From the NCBI RefSeq assembly GCF_000150275.1, contig NW_002060956.1, positions 248,001-312,000 on the forward strand: DNA of 64,000 bases, in the 5' to 3' direction. Numbering within the stretch: position 1 is the stretch's first letter; each line of letters starts with the position of its first letter. The notes beneath the pieces are model-generated. The model did not search any database, was not told where the DNA came from, and worked only from the letters and a program-made list of their open reading frames with translations. Origin of the DNA: Trichoplax adhaerens (lineage: Eukaryota > Placozoa > Uniplacotomia > Trichoplacea > Trichoplacidae). Shown piece after piece: positions 1 to 18,081 of the stretch. The translations under genes were made by a program, and so were the position numbers.

Positions 1-1270
1 CGCCTTTATCCAGGCAAACTAGGACAGAATATACCTAATCGTGCATGATCTTAGCGACATGATTAATCTACCTAAGGAGTGCTAACAACACACTAGTATT
101 TCCAAATCGGCTATTCGCTTGGTTTGGTTGGTTTATACGGCTGCCGACAGCTTTTTGGACTATTCGCCCATCACCAGCCTTTACCCCATTTCGTTTCCCC
201 ACTTTTCATACTGTACACAGTAGACTCGAGTCTACTGTACTACGTCTAGCTCACGATTCTCAGCCCATAGTACAGTATGTACTGTAGTAGTCGTTGACCC
301 CCTCCCCCTCCCCCCCCCGGTCAGGATGTTACAGTACGTCGACATTTGAGTGCATAGTATTGTACATTGTACACTGTACACTGTACAGTTGGACTGGTGA
401 CGACGGTGAGGACCCAACTAGACCCAACTAGACCCAACCAGCCTCCAGAGAAACGACGTGGATTTGACGAACTGGTCCAGTGGCTCAAATTTCACTCTGC
501 TAGTGAAAAAAAGCAAATGCAAAATTGATCTTGCAACGCCGAACTGATTGCTCCTTTTAGCCTCTTTTCACCGCCAATACACAAACCAATTACGGTCAAC
601 AATTCCATTGAGGATATTGCAGCTGGTAGGTCAAATTAGTCGTTGTTTGCATGTCAAATCCATCCGTATGTAGAGGATATCGATCACTGCAAGAAGTCGC
701 CTAGTCAGATGGACGTACTGTACTATACCGTAGACGTACCGAATACCATGACAACTGGATCACCAATGAGCTTATTCCAACAGCTATCCATCTCATAATC
801 GTTATAGGAAATTCTTCACTTAATTTACACCTTTCTACAAGAGTTAATTAGACAACAATAATTCATATTACAAGAGTTTATAAGCATAGGCAAACAATAC
901 TGTAGAGTATCGTCGATACGGAGGTAAAACAACGACGTTATTATTTCTAGGATAGCAATTAGTAACGGTATGAAAAGATCATTTTTCCTTCAACTTGGCT
1001 AGGAATGGATAAATTAATAAGGCAAAAATTTTATCTTTTATAGCTCTTTGCAGTATTATAAAATATCTATACAAGATAAACAAGCAAGAAACAAAATAAA
1101 AGTGTACAATTGATTAAACGGTATATCAGGAGGATACAATCCATCAAATAATAACTCTATTTTTTCCACACTAAGCGCTCTCCTTCTAACACATTATAGA
1201 TAGATTGGAAGTCCATCTTTTCACTATTCTTTGGAAATGGTGCATGTATCTAAAGTCCTGAAAAATAAAA
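1..1270. other. Upstream region of NEK11, no gene seen
   Basis: No convincing exon on either strand. It holds a cluster of GTAC/TGTACA palindromes (about 225-395), a C-rich tract of three runs at 298-318, and three adjacent copies of a 10-base unit, GACCCAACTA, at 411-440 (the last copy differs at one base). The right end is plain AT-rich sequence leading into the NEK11 start codon, so the NEK11 promoter and 5' leader should lie here. Confidence 0.5.
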
Positions 1271-7113
<5,843 letters not shown>

Positions 7114-8422
7114 CTACAAATTTTAGCTATATGTACAATATTGATTAGTGATTATACCCATTTCTTTACAATTTTAATAATGCTATTTCTTTCTTATTTC
7201 TAAAATGGAGGATGCATATACGTATATATTGGTAGCTATGCTATGATCATACTAGATTGTAAATATTGAAACAGTATTTCATTATACTGTTTTCCTTTTC
7301 ATGAGCAGTATATTTGAGTCGGCCAATTTCAGTTAATAGATACTTATCTAATGATACGGCTTAATAAACACCTATGCTTATTTAATTAATGAACTCTTCA
7401 GATTGTATATCGAATATAATCCAACTGAAAGAAAACTGTCGCCGTCTATTTTTTAACATTTATGTACGTTTTAACTATGATCTGATTAGCTGCTGTAATC
7501 GATGGTACGATATTTTTATTATCTTGCTGTACTGTACAAATTTACGTATAACTAAAATTGATAGATTGCTTATATATTATATGCATTTCAAGTATAAATA
7601 AAAATAAAGTTATCTTTGTAAAATAAGTGGAATAGTAAACGGAGGTTAACCGTTTATCGTTAATAAATCACACAATCTACGTACGTATTTTAAAATTTTT
7701 AAAAGGTATTTTAACGTTATGCTTGTACGGTACTGTATTATGTATATTATACGCCTGATGTATCGCAAAATAGTCAAAGATCAACACTTGATATAATTAC
7801 TCTATGACTATACAAATGAAAGTAATTATTCTTATTGATGCATCATATTTATTTGGTTTTACTGCAGCTATTTATTGAACATAAATGTTCAAACTGATAA
7901 ATTAGTCCTAAATTATAATCTTATATAATTAACGCATACTGCCTTAAGCTATACTGGTATAATATTTCCGTTGATCAAAAATAGCTTTTCATATTTTCTT
8001 AAAGATTCTGTTATAGAATATTATCGTATATAGCGCTACACTTCTACCAATCCCTTTAATTCCAAGTTTATAATTAATTTATAGATTGAGATTTACACTA
8101 ATAAGAAATTACTGGAAATCATAGAATAAAACCGAAGCTCATGCGATAAATAAGCGGGCTTATTGTGTATGAACACGGTGAATACAGGATCACTATAAAG
8201 GCAAATTCCCTACACCCATACATCCAACAATGAATTGCATGTAATTAATGCGCTTCAATTATAGAGAAACATTAAAATTTATACAGGAATAATTAATCAA
8301 ATTAATAATATCCTGCTCGGAACATCATATTTAAATAGCTATAATCAGCGGCACCGAGTGTACTTAGATTCTAATTACAGCAGTATCAAACATTAAAAAT
8401 AATTATCATTTTCTCAATATGA
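7114..8422. other. Convergent intergenic region NEK11/BTBD9
   Basis: Lies between the stop codons of two genes that point at each other. AT-rich, with no exon that I can support. It should contain both 3' untranslated regions. Confidence 0.5.
7597..7608 (+). promoter_or_regulatory. Candidate polyadenylation signals of NEK11
   Basis: Two AATAAA hexamers stand side by side about 485 bases after the NEK11 stop codon, the first strong pair on this strand. In this AT-rich sequence such hexamers are common, so the assignment rests on position only. Confidence 0.35.
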
Positions 8423-11341
8423 CTAATCTGCATTTGTAATATTGTTGTTAGAGGCCTGAGATGGACATTCAAAGTAAGTACAGTGAAAAACCTGTATAAA
8501 AGGGTAGATGAAGTTTTATTAATTAGATCTGATAAAAATAGGAATAAATTAACTGGATTGTTCGATGAAGCAATGTATATCATCAGTGCGATATCAAGAT
8601 AAAACTTACATCATTAACAGAGTTTTTCGTTCCGACAATTTTAATAAAGGAAACAGGTTTAGTGTCAAATTGTAACTCCTGCCACGAGCTTTTAGGTAAG
8701 ATAATTAAATAAATCAAATTTTTGTAGTAATGTCTCGAATACGAAAGATTATATTATTAAAGTAATCAATACTGCGCTTTGTAAACGAGAAAATATCATA
8801 CCGGCATTGAGTGCCTTTTTGATCCTTTATACGGATCCAGTCTTCCTGATTTACGGATATCTCGACATAATAACTATACCAACGATCGTCTAAGTCCCAT
8901 AATAGAAATCTAAAACCAAAAATTATCGCTTTTTAATCTCATACTATTATAAGCCGAAAGATTTTAATGCATCATAACCAATACGATTTTTTAAAAGAGA
9001 ATGAATGATTACAAATGCCCTAAATCTTACCGTAGAGAATTAATTAAATATGGTTGCCCAAGTTGTATAACAATGCCGCAAGGACATCCGTTTATCTGAT
9101 GACATACATAACCGCAGTCCCAGTCATAGTCTTCAGAGAAAGCGCCACTTAAAAATTTGTTATTGGATCGATTAACGCCTTGTATCAGAGCTGCACCTTT
9201 GTCGTGTACGGCAATATTAGTGTTTGGTACTGTAATTAAAGAAAAATTTTAGCAATCAGATCCATACTGTAAAATACGCTTTCGCTTAGCGTTATTTACA
9301 ACAATACTTTTATATTAAATCCGAATATCCTTGTAAATTAACTAATTGTATTCACAAACCCATTAATCCATTCATATATTCACGTATTGGCCATGATAGT
9401 TTATTTAAATAACATTCAAATGACATGACACAAAATCTTCGGTTAATAATATTTCTGCTTCCAATAACTCGAATATATCTAAAAATCAAATGATATATAT
9501 TAAGTTATTGTTAAATCTATTTATCTTTCAATTTCAGTACAATACTACAATTTTCATTTAAATATACGTTTACCTTACAACAGTAGGACGAAACATCAAG
9601 TGTTGCCACGAACGACAATAATAACCACGATAATCGATGATTTCTCTCCAATTTATATTATCAGTTGAAACTTTAATGTAATAAGAATTTGATGGGCTCT
9701 CTTTATCCATCAAAAGCATACGAATCATATTAACGATATATTCACGTCCTAGAGTAATTAATACGCCACCGTGGTCATCTTTTAAATCAATGTCATGATA
9801 ACCTATACCATTTTGCCAATCATAACTTATTGAAATTTCTGATGGATCACGCTGATTTTCAGCTAAAATAGTAGCACCCAAAGATTTGGCGGCAACATTA
9901 TTATCTTGAACTATAATTCGATGACATTTAGTTTTGATCGTTAAAGATTATTTATTAAAAGCATCAATAAAATTAATTTTATTACGAAAGTTTACCCACC
10001 GGAATACCCTCTAGGTGTTGATTCCAAATAATTATTAACATCAATATCCTGTATAGTATCAAGGATAATTTCTGGCGAGATCAATTTTGTCTCACGAACG
10101 ACAAGCAAAAGATCGCGTCGATTAATAAGATGTAATCTGATGCAGGGTATTACCTATAAGAGATTGCACAAGAATTAAAAATAACGTTAAACTAGCTAGC
10201 TTTAATTATTGTAATATAACTATGTTAAGTTTCAGTATCTATAAACCTTCAAGATGTGTATAATCATGAACTTTTATCCAATTTACTTTGTAGAATGTAA
10301 GACACAGTTTACTTGAGCAAGGTTGTAACGTACGTTATTTAACTATTAACTTTAAGACCTCAATTAATCTCTCGTCAAATTCTTAAATCTCAGGATACCA
10401 CGATAACAATAAGCAATTTGTATTCTTGTAGACAATCAACGCTATATTCTACTTGTACAGTAAATAACTTTGTCACTGTACGAGAGGATACGACTTACAA
10501 TGTTATAATTGTAAGTACGTACTGTATATGTCACTTGTAGCTTTAGACTTAGTTAATATTATGCCCTCAATTCATATCGACTGGTTTGAAGTGATGTAGT
10601 AAAGTAATATAACTCATTTTATTTCTTTAAGGAATGAGTGTTATAAAACGCGTTGTTTTACACAATTAGTAAATAATTATTATTTTTACTTACATCCTCT
10701 TTATCTATTTCAGGATTTGCATTTAGCCATTGTGCCACAGAATTAAAAATGACAATTTCTTGTGTAAAAAAAGAATCTCTGGATAGCAGATCTACTAACG
10801 ATGACTTGGAAAGGGTAAGGAATCCATCGGATTTCAAGACATCCTCAGCGTTAGCGTCAGCAAATTGTAGGCATTGTTGGCGTAGTGATGGAATCTCGTA
10901 TAAGCCGGCAATTTCGAAAATATCGCAAGCATTCTTACCGTTTAATATCGAAGCTAGATATTTACAAATGGCTTCTTGCAACAATTCGAAGCAGTACTGA
11001 TGAGCTACGGCTAAAAGATCGATTATTTCATCTTGACTGAATAAAACCAAATCCAGACCACCACTGTAAGTATAGGTTAACAACCGATCGAAAGCTTGAC
11101 TTTTAATACCATGTAACCTAATCTCACTACTTGATTGAGACTCTTTCATGCCGTTAAAGAATAAGGCTTTAAAATAATTGGACCGACATGCTAAGATGGC
11201 TTTATGACACGAAAATCGGTGCTCTTCAACGACGATAGTGATATCGGTAAATTCACCACTATCCATAAGATTTTTCAGATCGTCAGCTAGCGATCGAATA
11301 TGGCAAATTTCTGATACCGATCCAGTAGATATTTCGCACAT
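8423..11341 (-). CDS. BTBD9: BTBD9-type BTB/BACK/discoidin-like protein
   Basis: Eight exons on the minus strand: 11341-10694, 10153-10000, 9910-9574, 9478-9360, 9229-9031, 8909-8802, 8688-8610, 8491-8423, giving 570 residues (human BTBD9 is about 612). Order of domains: BTB/POZ (about 31-130, FTDITIVVEE onward), BACK (about 135-245), then two F5/8-like repeats, each with an SYY[IV][KE][VI]S core followed by CRSWQ (about 268-405 and 420-560). The last residues, FHCTYFECP, match the family end. BTBD9 is thought to be a substrate adaptor for CUL3 ubiquitin ligases. The frame stays open upstream to 11455, but that codon is GTG; the first ATG is at 11341, so this start was chosen. The donor of exon 4 (GTTTGT) is weak; an alternative GTGAAT donor would shorten the linker by nine residues. 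Confidence 0.92.
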
Positions 11342-11459
11342 GTTTTCTTTCTTGTACTGCTGTACGTACGGCCACAGTCGATGTAGAGTAGTAGAGTGCA
11401 GTTTCAAAGATATCAAGTTAGTGTTAAGTTGGTGATTGCTCCGGCAAGGACACACTAGA

Positions 11460-12430
11460 TGGAGTTTCCGATACGACAGGGAAAATGGATCACAATTTGC
11501 ACATTACTACAGTAATTTTCTATCTATTCAAGAGAATAGCAAAATCTCTTACCCTACAAGACTTAATTGTTACGCCCTTGATTTGGAAAGTTCTTCAATA
11601 AACGAAAGTATTGATTTCTGCTAGCAATGATAAGCACACCGTAGTCTGTGAAATTTTGGATAAGAAAGTCGAAATGGATTGCAATATTCACACTATTACA
11701 GCGATTTTTCTATCTACTCAAGAGAATGGCATAATCACTTACCCTACAAGACTGAATTCTTGCGCTCTTGATTTGGAAAAGTTCTACACTGGCAATTATA
11801 GCAGAAAATAGTGTATTGATTTCTGCCAACAATGATAACCACACTATTCGTATGGTCTGTGAAATTGTGAGTAAGACAGTCGAAATGGATCGCAATTTGC
11901 ACTCTACTACAGCGATTTTTCTATCTAGTCAAGAGAATAGCATAATCATTTACCCTACAAGACTGAATTCTTGCGCTCTTGATTTGGAAAAGTTCTACAC
12001 TGGCAATTATAGCAGAAAATAGTGTGTTGATTTCTGCCAACAATAATAAACACACTACTCGTATGGTCTGTGAAATTTCGATACGACGAGGAAAATGCAT
12101 CATAATTTGTACATTACTACAGTAGCTTTTTCCCTCTATTCAAGAGAACAACATAATTACTTACCCTACAAGATTTAATCGTTGCGTTCTTCACTGGCAA
12201 TTCCAGCGGAAAATATGAATTTCTGCCCAGCTATGATAAACACTCACTGTGGTCTGAAATTTTCGATATGACAGGCAAAATACATCACAATTTGCACGTT
12301 ACTATAGTAATTTTTCCATCTATTCAAGAGAAAAGCCCAATCCTTTACCCTACAAGACTTCTTTCTTGTGCTCTTGATGAGGAAAACTTCTTCACCGGTG
12401 ATTATAAATGGAAGAAATGATAATTAAATT
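11460..12430. repeat. Tandem array of about five ~190-210-bp units
   Basis: The motif GAAATGGATCGCAATTTGCAC and variants recurs at about 11481, 11671, 11882, 12089 and 12276. Each time it is followed by an ACTACAG core, a CTATTCAAGAGAA core and TTACCCTACAAGA. Units near 11760-11830 and 11971-12041 are almost identical, so the array is partly young. The array begins about 120 bases upstream of the BTBD9 start codon. On the minus strand the TTACCC core reads as a splice-donor-like GGGTAAGT in some units. Confidence 0.85.
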
Positions 12431-12729
12431 CAACATTTTGAGCAATGTTGTTATTGGGGCTAGGCAGCGATTTCTGAATGGATGATTGCAGCCACTGACA
12501 GCCACGACTGACTGACTGTCAGTGTTATACTGTTCTACTATACTGTGCTGTAGTGTGCAGCACGGTATCGGACAAAGGGCCAGAAAGACGCTCCGAGAAA
12601 GACTTGTTCAGTATGAGAAGACACCAATTCAAGATGTCGGAAGACGATCATGCCAACCAAGGATGGGATAGTATAGAAATATTAGCCGGAAATGACGTAT
12701 AATGCACAAGAATTTAGAAATGGAGATTT

Positions 12730-13440
12730 TCTAGGGTAGAATGGCGGGAAAGTAAAAATATGAATTAAAAGCAATCTTCAATCGAGTATAATTTGCAATG
12801 GGAAGTTTTTCCTGACTGGGATAGTGTAGAAATGAATGAAAATGGCGAATAGTATTATTGAGGATAATTTGGAACGGTTGATTTTCTACGGTAGAATGGC
12901 GGAAAGCGTAAAATATGAATGAAAAGCAATCTTCAATCGAGTATAATTTGCAATGGGAAGTTTTTCCTGACTGGGATAATGTAAAAATGATGAACAATAT
13001 AATTGAGGATAATTTGGAACGGTTGATTTCCTATGGTAGAAAATGGCGGAAAGCGTAAAATATGAATTAAAAGCTATAATTTGGAAAGGGAAATTTTTCC
13101 TGACTGGGATGGTATAGAAATGAATGAAAATGGCGAATAATATAATTGAGGATAATTTGGAACGGTTGATTTCCTATGATAGAATGGCGGAAAGCGTAAA
13201 ATATGAATTAAAAGCAATATTCAATCGAGTATAATTTGGAATGGGAAATTTTTCCTGACTGGGATAGTGTAGAAATGAATGAAAATGACGAATAATATAA
13301 TTGAGGATAATTTGGAACGGTTGATTTTCTACAGTAGAATGGCGAAAAGCGTATAATATGAATTAAAAGCAATCTTCAATCGAGTATAATTTGGAAAATG
13401 AAATTTTTCCTGACTGGGATAGTGTAGAAATGAATGAAAA
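12730..13440. repeat. Satellite with ~155-bp dimeric unit
   Basis: The core TTTTTCCTGACTGGGATAG recurs at about 12805, 12960, 13095, 13250 and 13405, a step of about 155 bases with one shortened unit. Each unit consists of two related halves of about 75 bases: one starts GAGTATAATTTG and ends near GAAAATGGCGAATA; the other starts GAGGATAATTTGGAACGG and ends near AAAGCAAT. This is a two-step (higher-order) repeat. Confidence 0.85.
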
Positions 13441-14690
13441 TGACGATAACTTGGAGATTTCCTGACTAGAGATAGTGTAAAAATAGCAACTGGAAATGAC
13501 GAAGAATGAAATAGAATTACAAATTGAGACTTTTTCTGATTGGGATAGTGTAAAAATACGAACTGAAAATACCCATAAATCGCGTATAATTTGGAAATGG
13601 AGATTTTTCCTGACTGGACATTCCAATAGTGTAAAATGATGAACTAGAAATGACCAATAATCGGATATAACTTGAAATTAAAAGATTTTTCCAGTGTAGG
13701 ATAGTTAAAATAAACAGGAATAATTTCCTAGAAATCACCAAGAATCGAGTATAACTTGAAAATGGAGATTTTTCTAGAGTACGATCGTGCCAAATTAAAT
13801 AGAAACTGGAATTATCCAAGAATCGAATATAATTAATTTAGAAATGGAGACTTTTCCTGACTTGGATAGTGTAAAAATATGAAGGGAAAATTATCTTGAA
13901 TCGAGTATCATTTGGAAATGGCGATTTTTCTTAGCTGGAATCGGTAAAAGTATGAACTGAAAAGGATGAAGAAGCGAGTATAATTCGAAAATGGCAATTT
14001 CTCAGAGTAGGATAGTATCGAAATAAATAGGAAGTGTAAATGACGAAGAAATCGGGTGTAGCATGGAAATTAACCATAAACGACGTATAATCCAATATCA
14101 ATTTGGAAATAACGATTTTTCAGTTTCAGTGGGTATCAAATGGCCTCTGTATCACATATTTATGTTAACTGAAAACCAAGTATAACTTAGGAATGGATGA
14201 TTTTTCAGTTTTAGTCGGCATCAATGGCTCTTTGTGTCATATTATGATTAAATGTAGCAACATATTGTGTCTAGTGTTCAATATTAGCTGGAAATGGCGT
14301 GCCAGAATAATCGAATAGAGCTTGCAAATAGATTATCCAGAGTGAGGTAGCATAAAAATATTGCTGGAAGCAACTTCAGTAATTGACTATAAAAAAAATG
14401 GCAATTTTCCAATTGCAGTGAGGTAATATGTCATATGTAATTTATTCATATAGATTGATTAAAAATGACGTATCAATTGTATGATAGAAGAGGGATTTGG
14501 AAATGACAATTTCCAGTTGGGGTAGGTATCAATGGCTCTCTGTAAGAATCGACTTCTATTAGTAGTTTCTACTAAATGAAAACGACATACTGTATCATGC
14601 AGTCAATCTTTGAAAATGTTGATTTTCTAGTTTCAGCGGGCATCAATGGCTCTCCGTGATATTGATAATATTAAAGCCTTTAAAAGTGCT
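13441..14690. repeat. Diverged ~75-bp monomeric satellite
   Basis: Single, increasingly different copies of the same half unit continue to the right of the dimeric block. The shared words are GAGTATAA, TTGGAAATGG and GATTTTTC, with the later copies carrying CAGTTTCAGTGGGTATCAA and ATGGCTCT instead. No coding function is supported. Confidence 0.7.
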
Positions 14691-17600
14691 TGAAACGATG
14701 AAGAAAATTGCCCTTTTAGGCCTTCTCACGAGCAAAGAGTGGTACTCGAAATACCCAAGTCCAAACTGATTTACTATAAAACCGTATTTTACCAGCTTGA
14801 ATCATTTGAGCACATTTTATGAAGAGTTTTTCATTCATTGCATTCATTCAACTCGGTATCCATTTTGTTTTTTTAATATGGGAGGAGGAAGAGAACATTG
14901 AAAGCTAGGCACCAGCCAACGGTAGTTCTACAGATTACGGTACTCAATTTTCCCCCAAAGTCCTTTTACTTTCGTTATACGGTAGTTATTCTATAGCGTG
15001 CCACTTTAATATAGATCTAATCTTCCACGACACCATTAGTTTTATTCAATTTAACAAACACATGCAGTCCAAACAATATTTCATTCTCGAAATCTTTTTT
15101 ATTCATCGTATACATTGTCGTTGAAGATTCATCAATTTCCTCTCGTTCGATGATCCAATGGAATATTGCTATATAAAGATTTCTTTCAATATTTTTTAAT
15201 CATTCATTATTGAAAGCCTTAACTTTTATGCACGTGCAAAACTAAAATTCTCACTGAACTTGACTAGTAATAAAAGAATAAAGAAAAAATAGGGAAGGCA
15301 AATAGAGTGCATCACATTAGCAACAGGATATTCAGATGTATACTAACATAGTTCTACTTAACTCACTGTAAAAAGGAAACATCGGCCTTGTAGAGTATTG
15401 TCAGAGCTAGGATGTTCTGTACTACATATCGTAAGATAACTCTTCTTAAGTTGATCTCTGTAAAAGAAATGGAAATATCGTCGTAGTAGCACATTTTTCA
15501 GTAAGATAGAGTAAAATAATTCTAGAGATTACTACTGGAAAAAAAAATGTAAAACATCTGGTTTATTAATCCACTAAAATGTCGTTAAATGTTGATTTAT
15601 AGTCTATTCGATAAGCTACGATAACGGCTATAAAAAATCATATCTCTCTATAAGCAGCCTCTATAGAATTAATAAAATTTCCAATTTTTAATACAAATTT
15701 TTAAACTCTTTGATCTCCACAGCCGCTAATAGAATGTAATAGGTTAGCGGAAGTCCATTCTGTTTTTAGTATTTAAGATGGCTTTATTGAACTCAACTTG
15801 ATCACTAATTAATATAAAATAAATCATACATCAGTTTAGTATAATGAGATGGAGAAAAATGATACCATGAGTGAGCGATTGGAATAAAATTTCAAAGCCT
15901 CGCCTCAATCAATGTTATTCATTAACAAGATTTCTATAACTAATTCTACGATATTTTCTACCCAAGAATTATAAACAAAAGTTTAGATTCTTAGTGGAGG
16001 ACACTAAATAAGACAGTAATTGTCTTTAATTACAAAAATAAATTCGACTAATTTTTATTTAGTGATCCATTACTCTATTAATTCCAAACTGTAACATTTA
16101 CTTATTACGAAAGATTCGGAATAAAATTTGACTGAATAAACAATCATAAAGATACATGTAATAAAAGTCTTCAAATTCCTGCGTGAGGGTTAGACTTGAA
16201 TATTTTATTAATATAGCTTCCATTCAGCTAGAATAGGAGAATAGTAAGAATTAGTAATCAAGACTGTACTAATTCTAAAATATTCGCTTGTTATTAAAGG
16301 CTCTAAATAGACTTTGATGGAATAATTAAATACAATTACACATAAGATCTATCATATATAGACACATTGATAAAGTATTCAAATTTTCTGTACATAGATT
16401 AGAGTTAAAAAAAGATTTTGTTAATGTGGATTTCATTTTAGCGAGAATGAGTGATCTGATTTAAAGTAAGCTTGAGTAATACAGGCATGGTGCTAGTGCG
16501 AAATATTTCAAGGCGATACTCATAATAATACTTATATAGCGACGGATGTATATAGCTCTATCGTTAAAACTAAAATCCACGCATTTCCATCTTCGTGTCT
16601 ATAATGTATAAGCTGGAATGTGCCTTCCTTTTACCGAATAAATCTTGGTCATTATCTAATTAGATAGGTTAGCTTAAGCCCTAAATTTAAAATACAGATA
16701 ATTCTGATATTTCATACTGTATAATTCTGCCTTTAAAGAAATTGTATCAGTCCACTGCAAGGGCGACTAATTATATAAAATTATACCATTGATTGATTAA
16801 TCTTTTGCAAGCTTACTTTTAATGAATAGTGTTTATTAGCAGAAATATCCATATTAACAACAAAAAATACGGACCACAATTATACTAATACGAGACAATC
16901 ATGTTTTTGAAAGTATTTATAATTATGATTCTTAGAATTACTGTAATTTAAAAATAGTTTACTGTTTTTCTTAATAGGAATGACGATTTGATTGGTTATA
17001 CTCGTACAGACAGCTTAATTGTTATCGCATCGACATTGATTGACAGTTAATAAACGTAAATTGATTCTCAGACTGCACAAAATTAAATTAATTTTTCTTG
17101 GCAATAAATGCAAGGGTGACGATAACCAAACAGGCCTGGCGTTAAAGCATCTACAATTTTGTCAATTTACCTGATCATTTTTTGATGGTTTAATTGTATT
17201 ACAACGATGACATTCGTCACGTATTTAATTAAAAATCAGAAACTCAATAACAATTTTGAATTCGAATTTCCTTATTGGTGCTCATATGATTATTTTTGAT
17301 TACCTTAAGATCATCATCGCAAGATAAATAAGTATAAATCTGTTATATTGTGCATCTAAGGGTAATTTTATAAAATTAGTGAAAGTTTCAACAAGGTTCA
17401 CGCTAAAAGAAGGATAGCAAAAACCTGCATCATGTTAAATCAGTAGCATTTTTTCTCGGGTAACTCTTCCTGTGTCCAACAGAATTACAATTTATGGCAC
17501 TTTACAATATAATCGATGGTGAACGATGTACTGTATATTTATTATAAATGTAATAAGACATACTAATCAGTGCTAGTAATAAAATAAAATAAATATGATT

Positions 17601-18081
17601 TTAGCCACTGTACAGTAAATAATTTGATTTTTACAAAGTACATATAGTATAATTTTTACAGTTACACAATAAAATGAAATGAATTACAGTAATATTCCTA
17701 ATAAATGACTTCTATAATCCCTGATAATTTTGAGTTACGCGTATAAACTTAAAATACAAACGTCATTACTCTTGACTGCTTACGATTGCGGAGTAATAAA
17801 AACTTAGCAATTAAAAGTTTTTCACTAGGGTCAACTCTTAATACAAATCTTTAGCCCTCAGTACTAAGATACATATACATACAGAAGTGTAAAAACATGC
17901 TCTTTACAGTAAAACGGAATCAGTAAACTTTCTCTGGTCTGATCAACAAACGTATAACTGATGATAATACAAATTGGAAATATGTGAAAATGTTTGTATG
18001 ATATTAATCTTTCGCTCATCTTAAATAATATGCGTAATCGTAAGTGCTTTAGGCATTGCATATCGTACTGTTACTTTTAAA
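14691..18081. other. Intergenic region, no gene seen
   Basis: AT-rich sequence between the satellite and the 3' end of WRNIP1. I find no open stretch flanked by splice sites, no RNA gene and no repeat family. Very short exons could be missed. Confidence 0.45.

Noticed and set aside
11342-11455. Upstream extension of BTBD9 by 38 codons
   Set aside because: The extension would begin with GTG, not ATG, and vertebrate BTBD9 has no matching part. It could be leader sequence.
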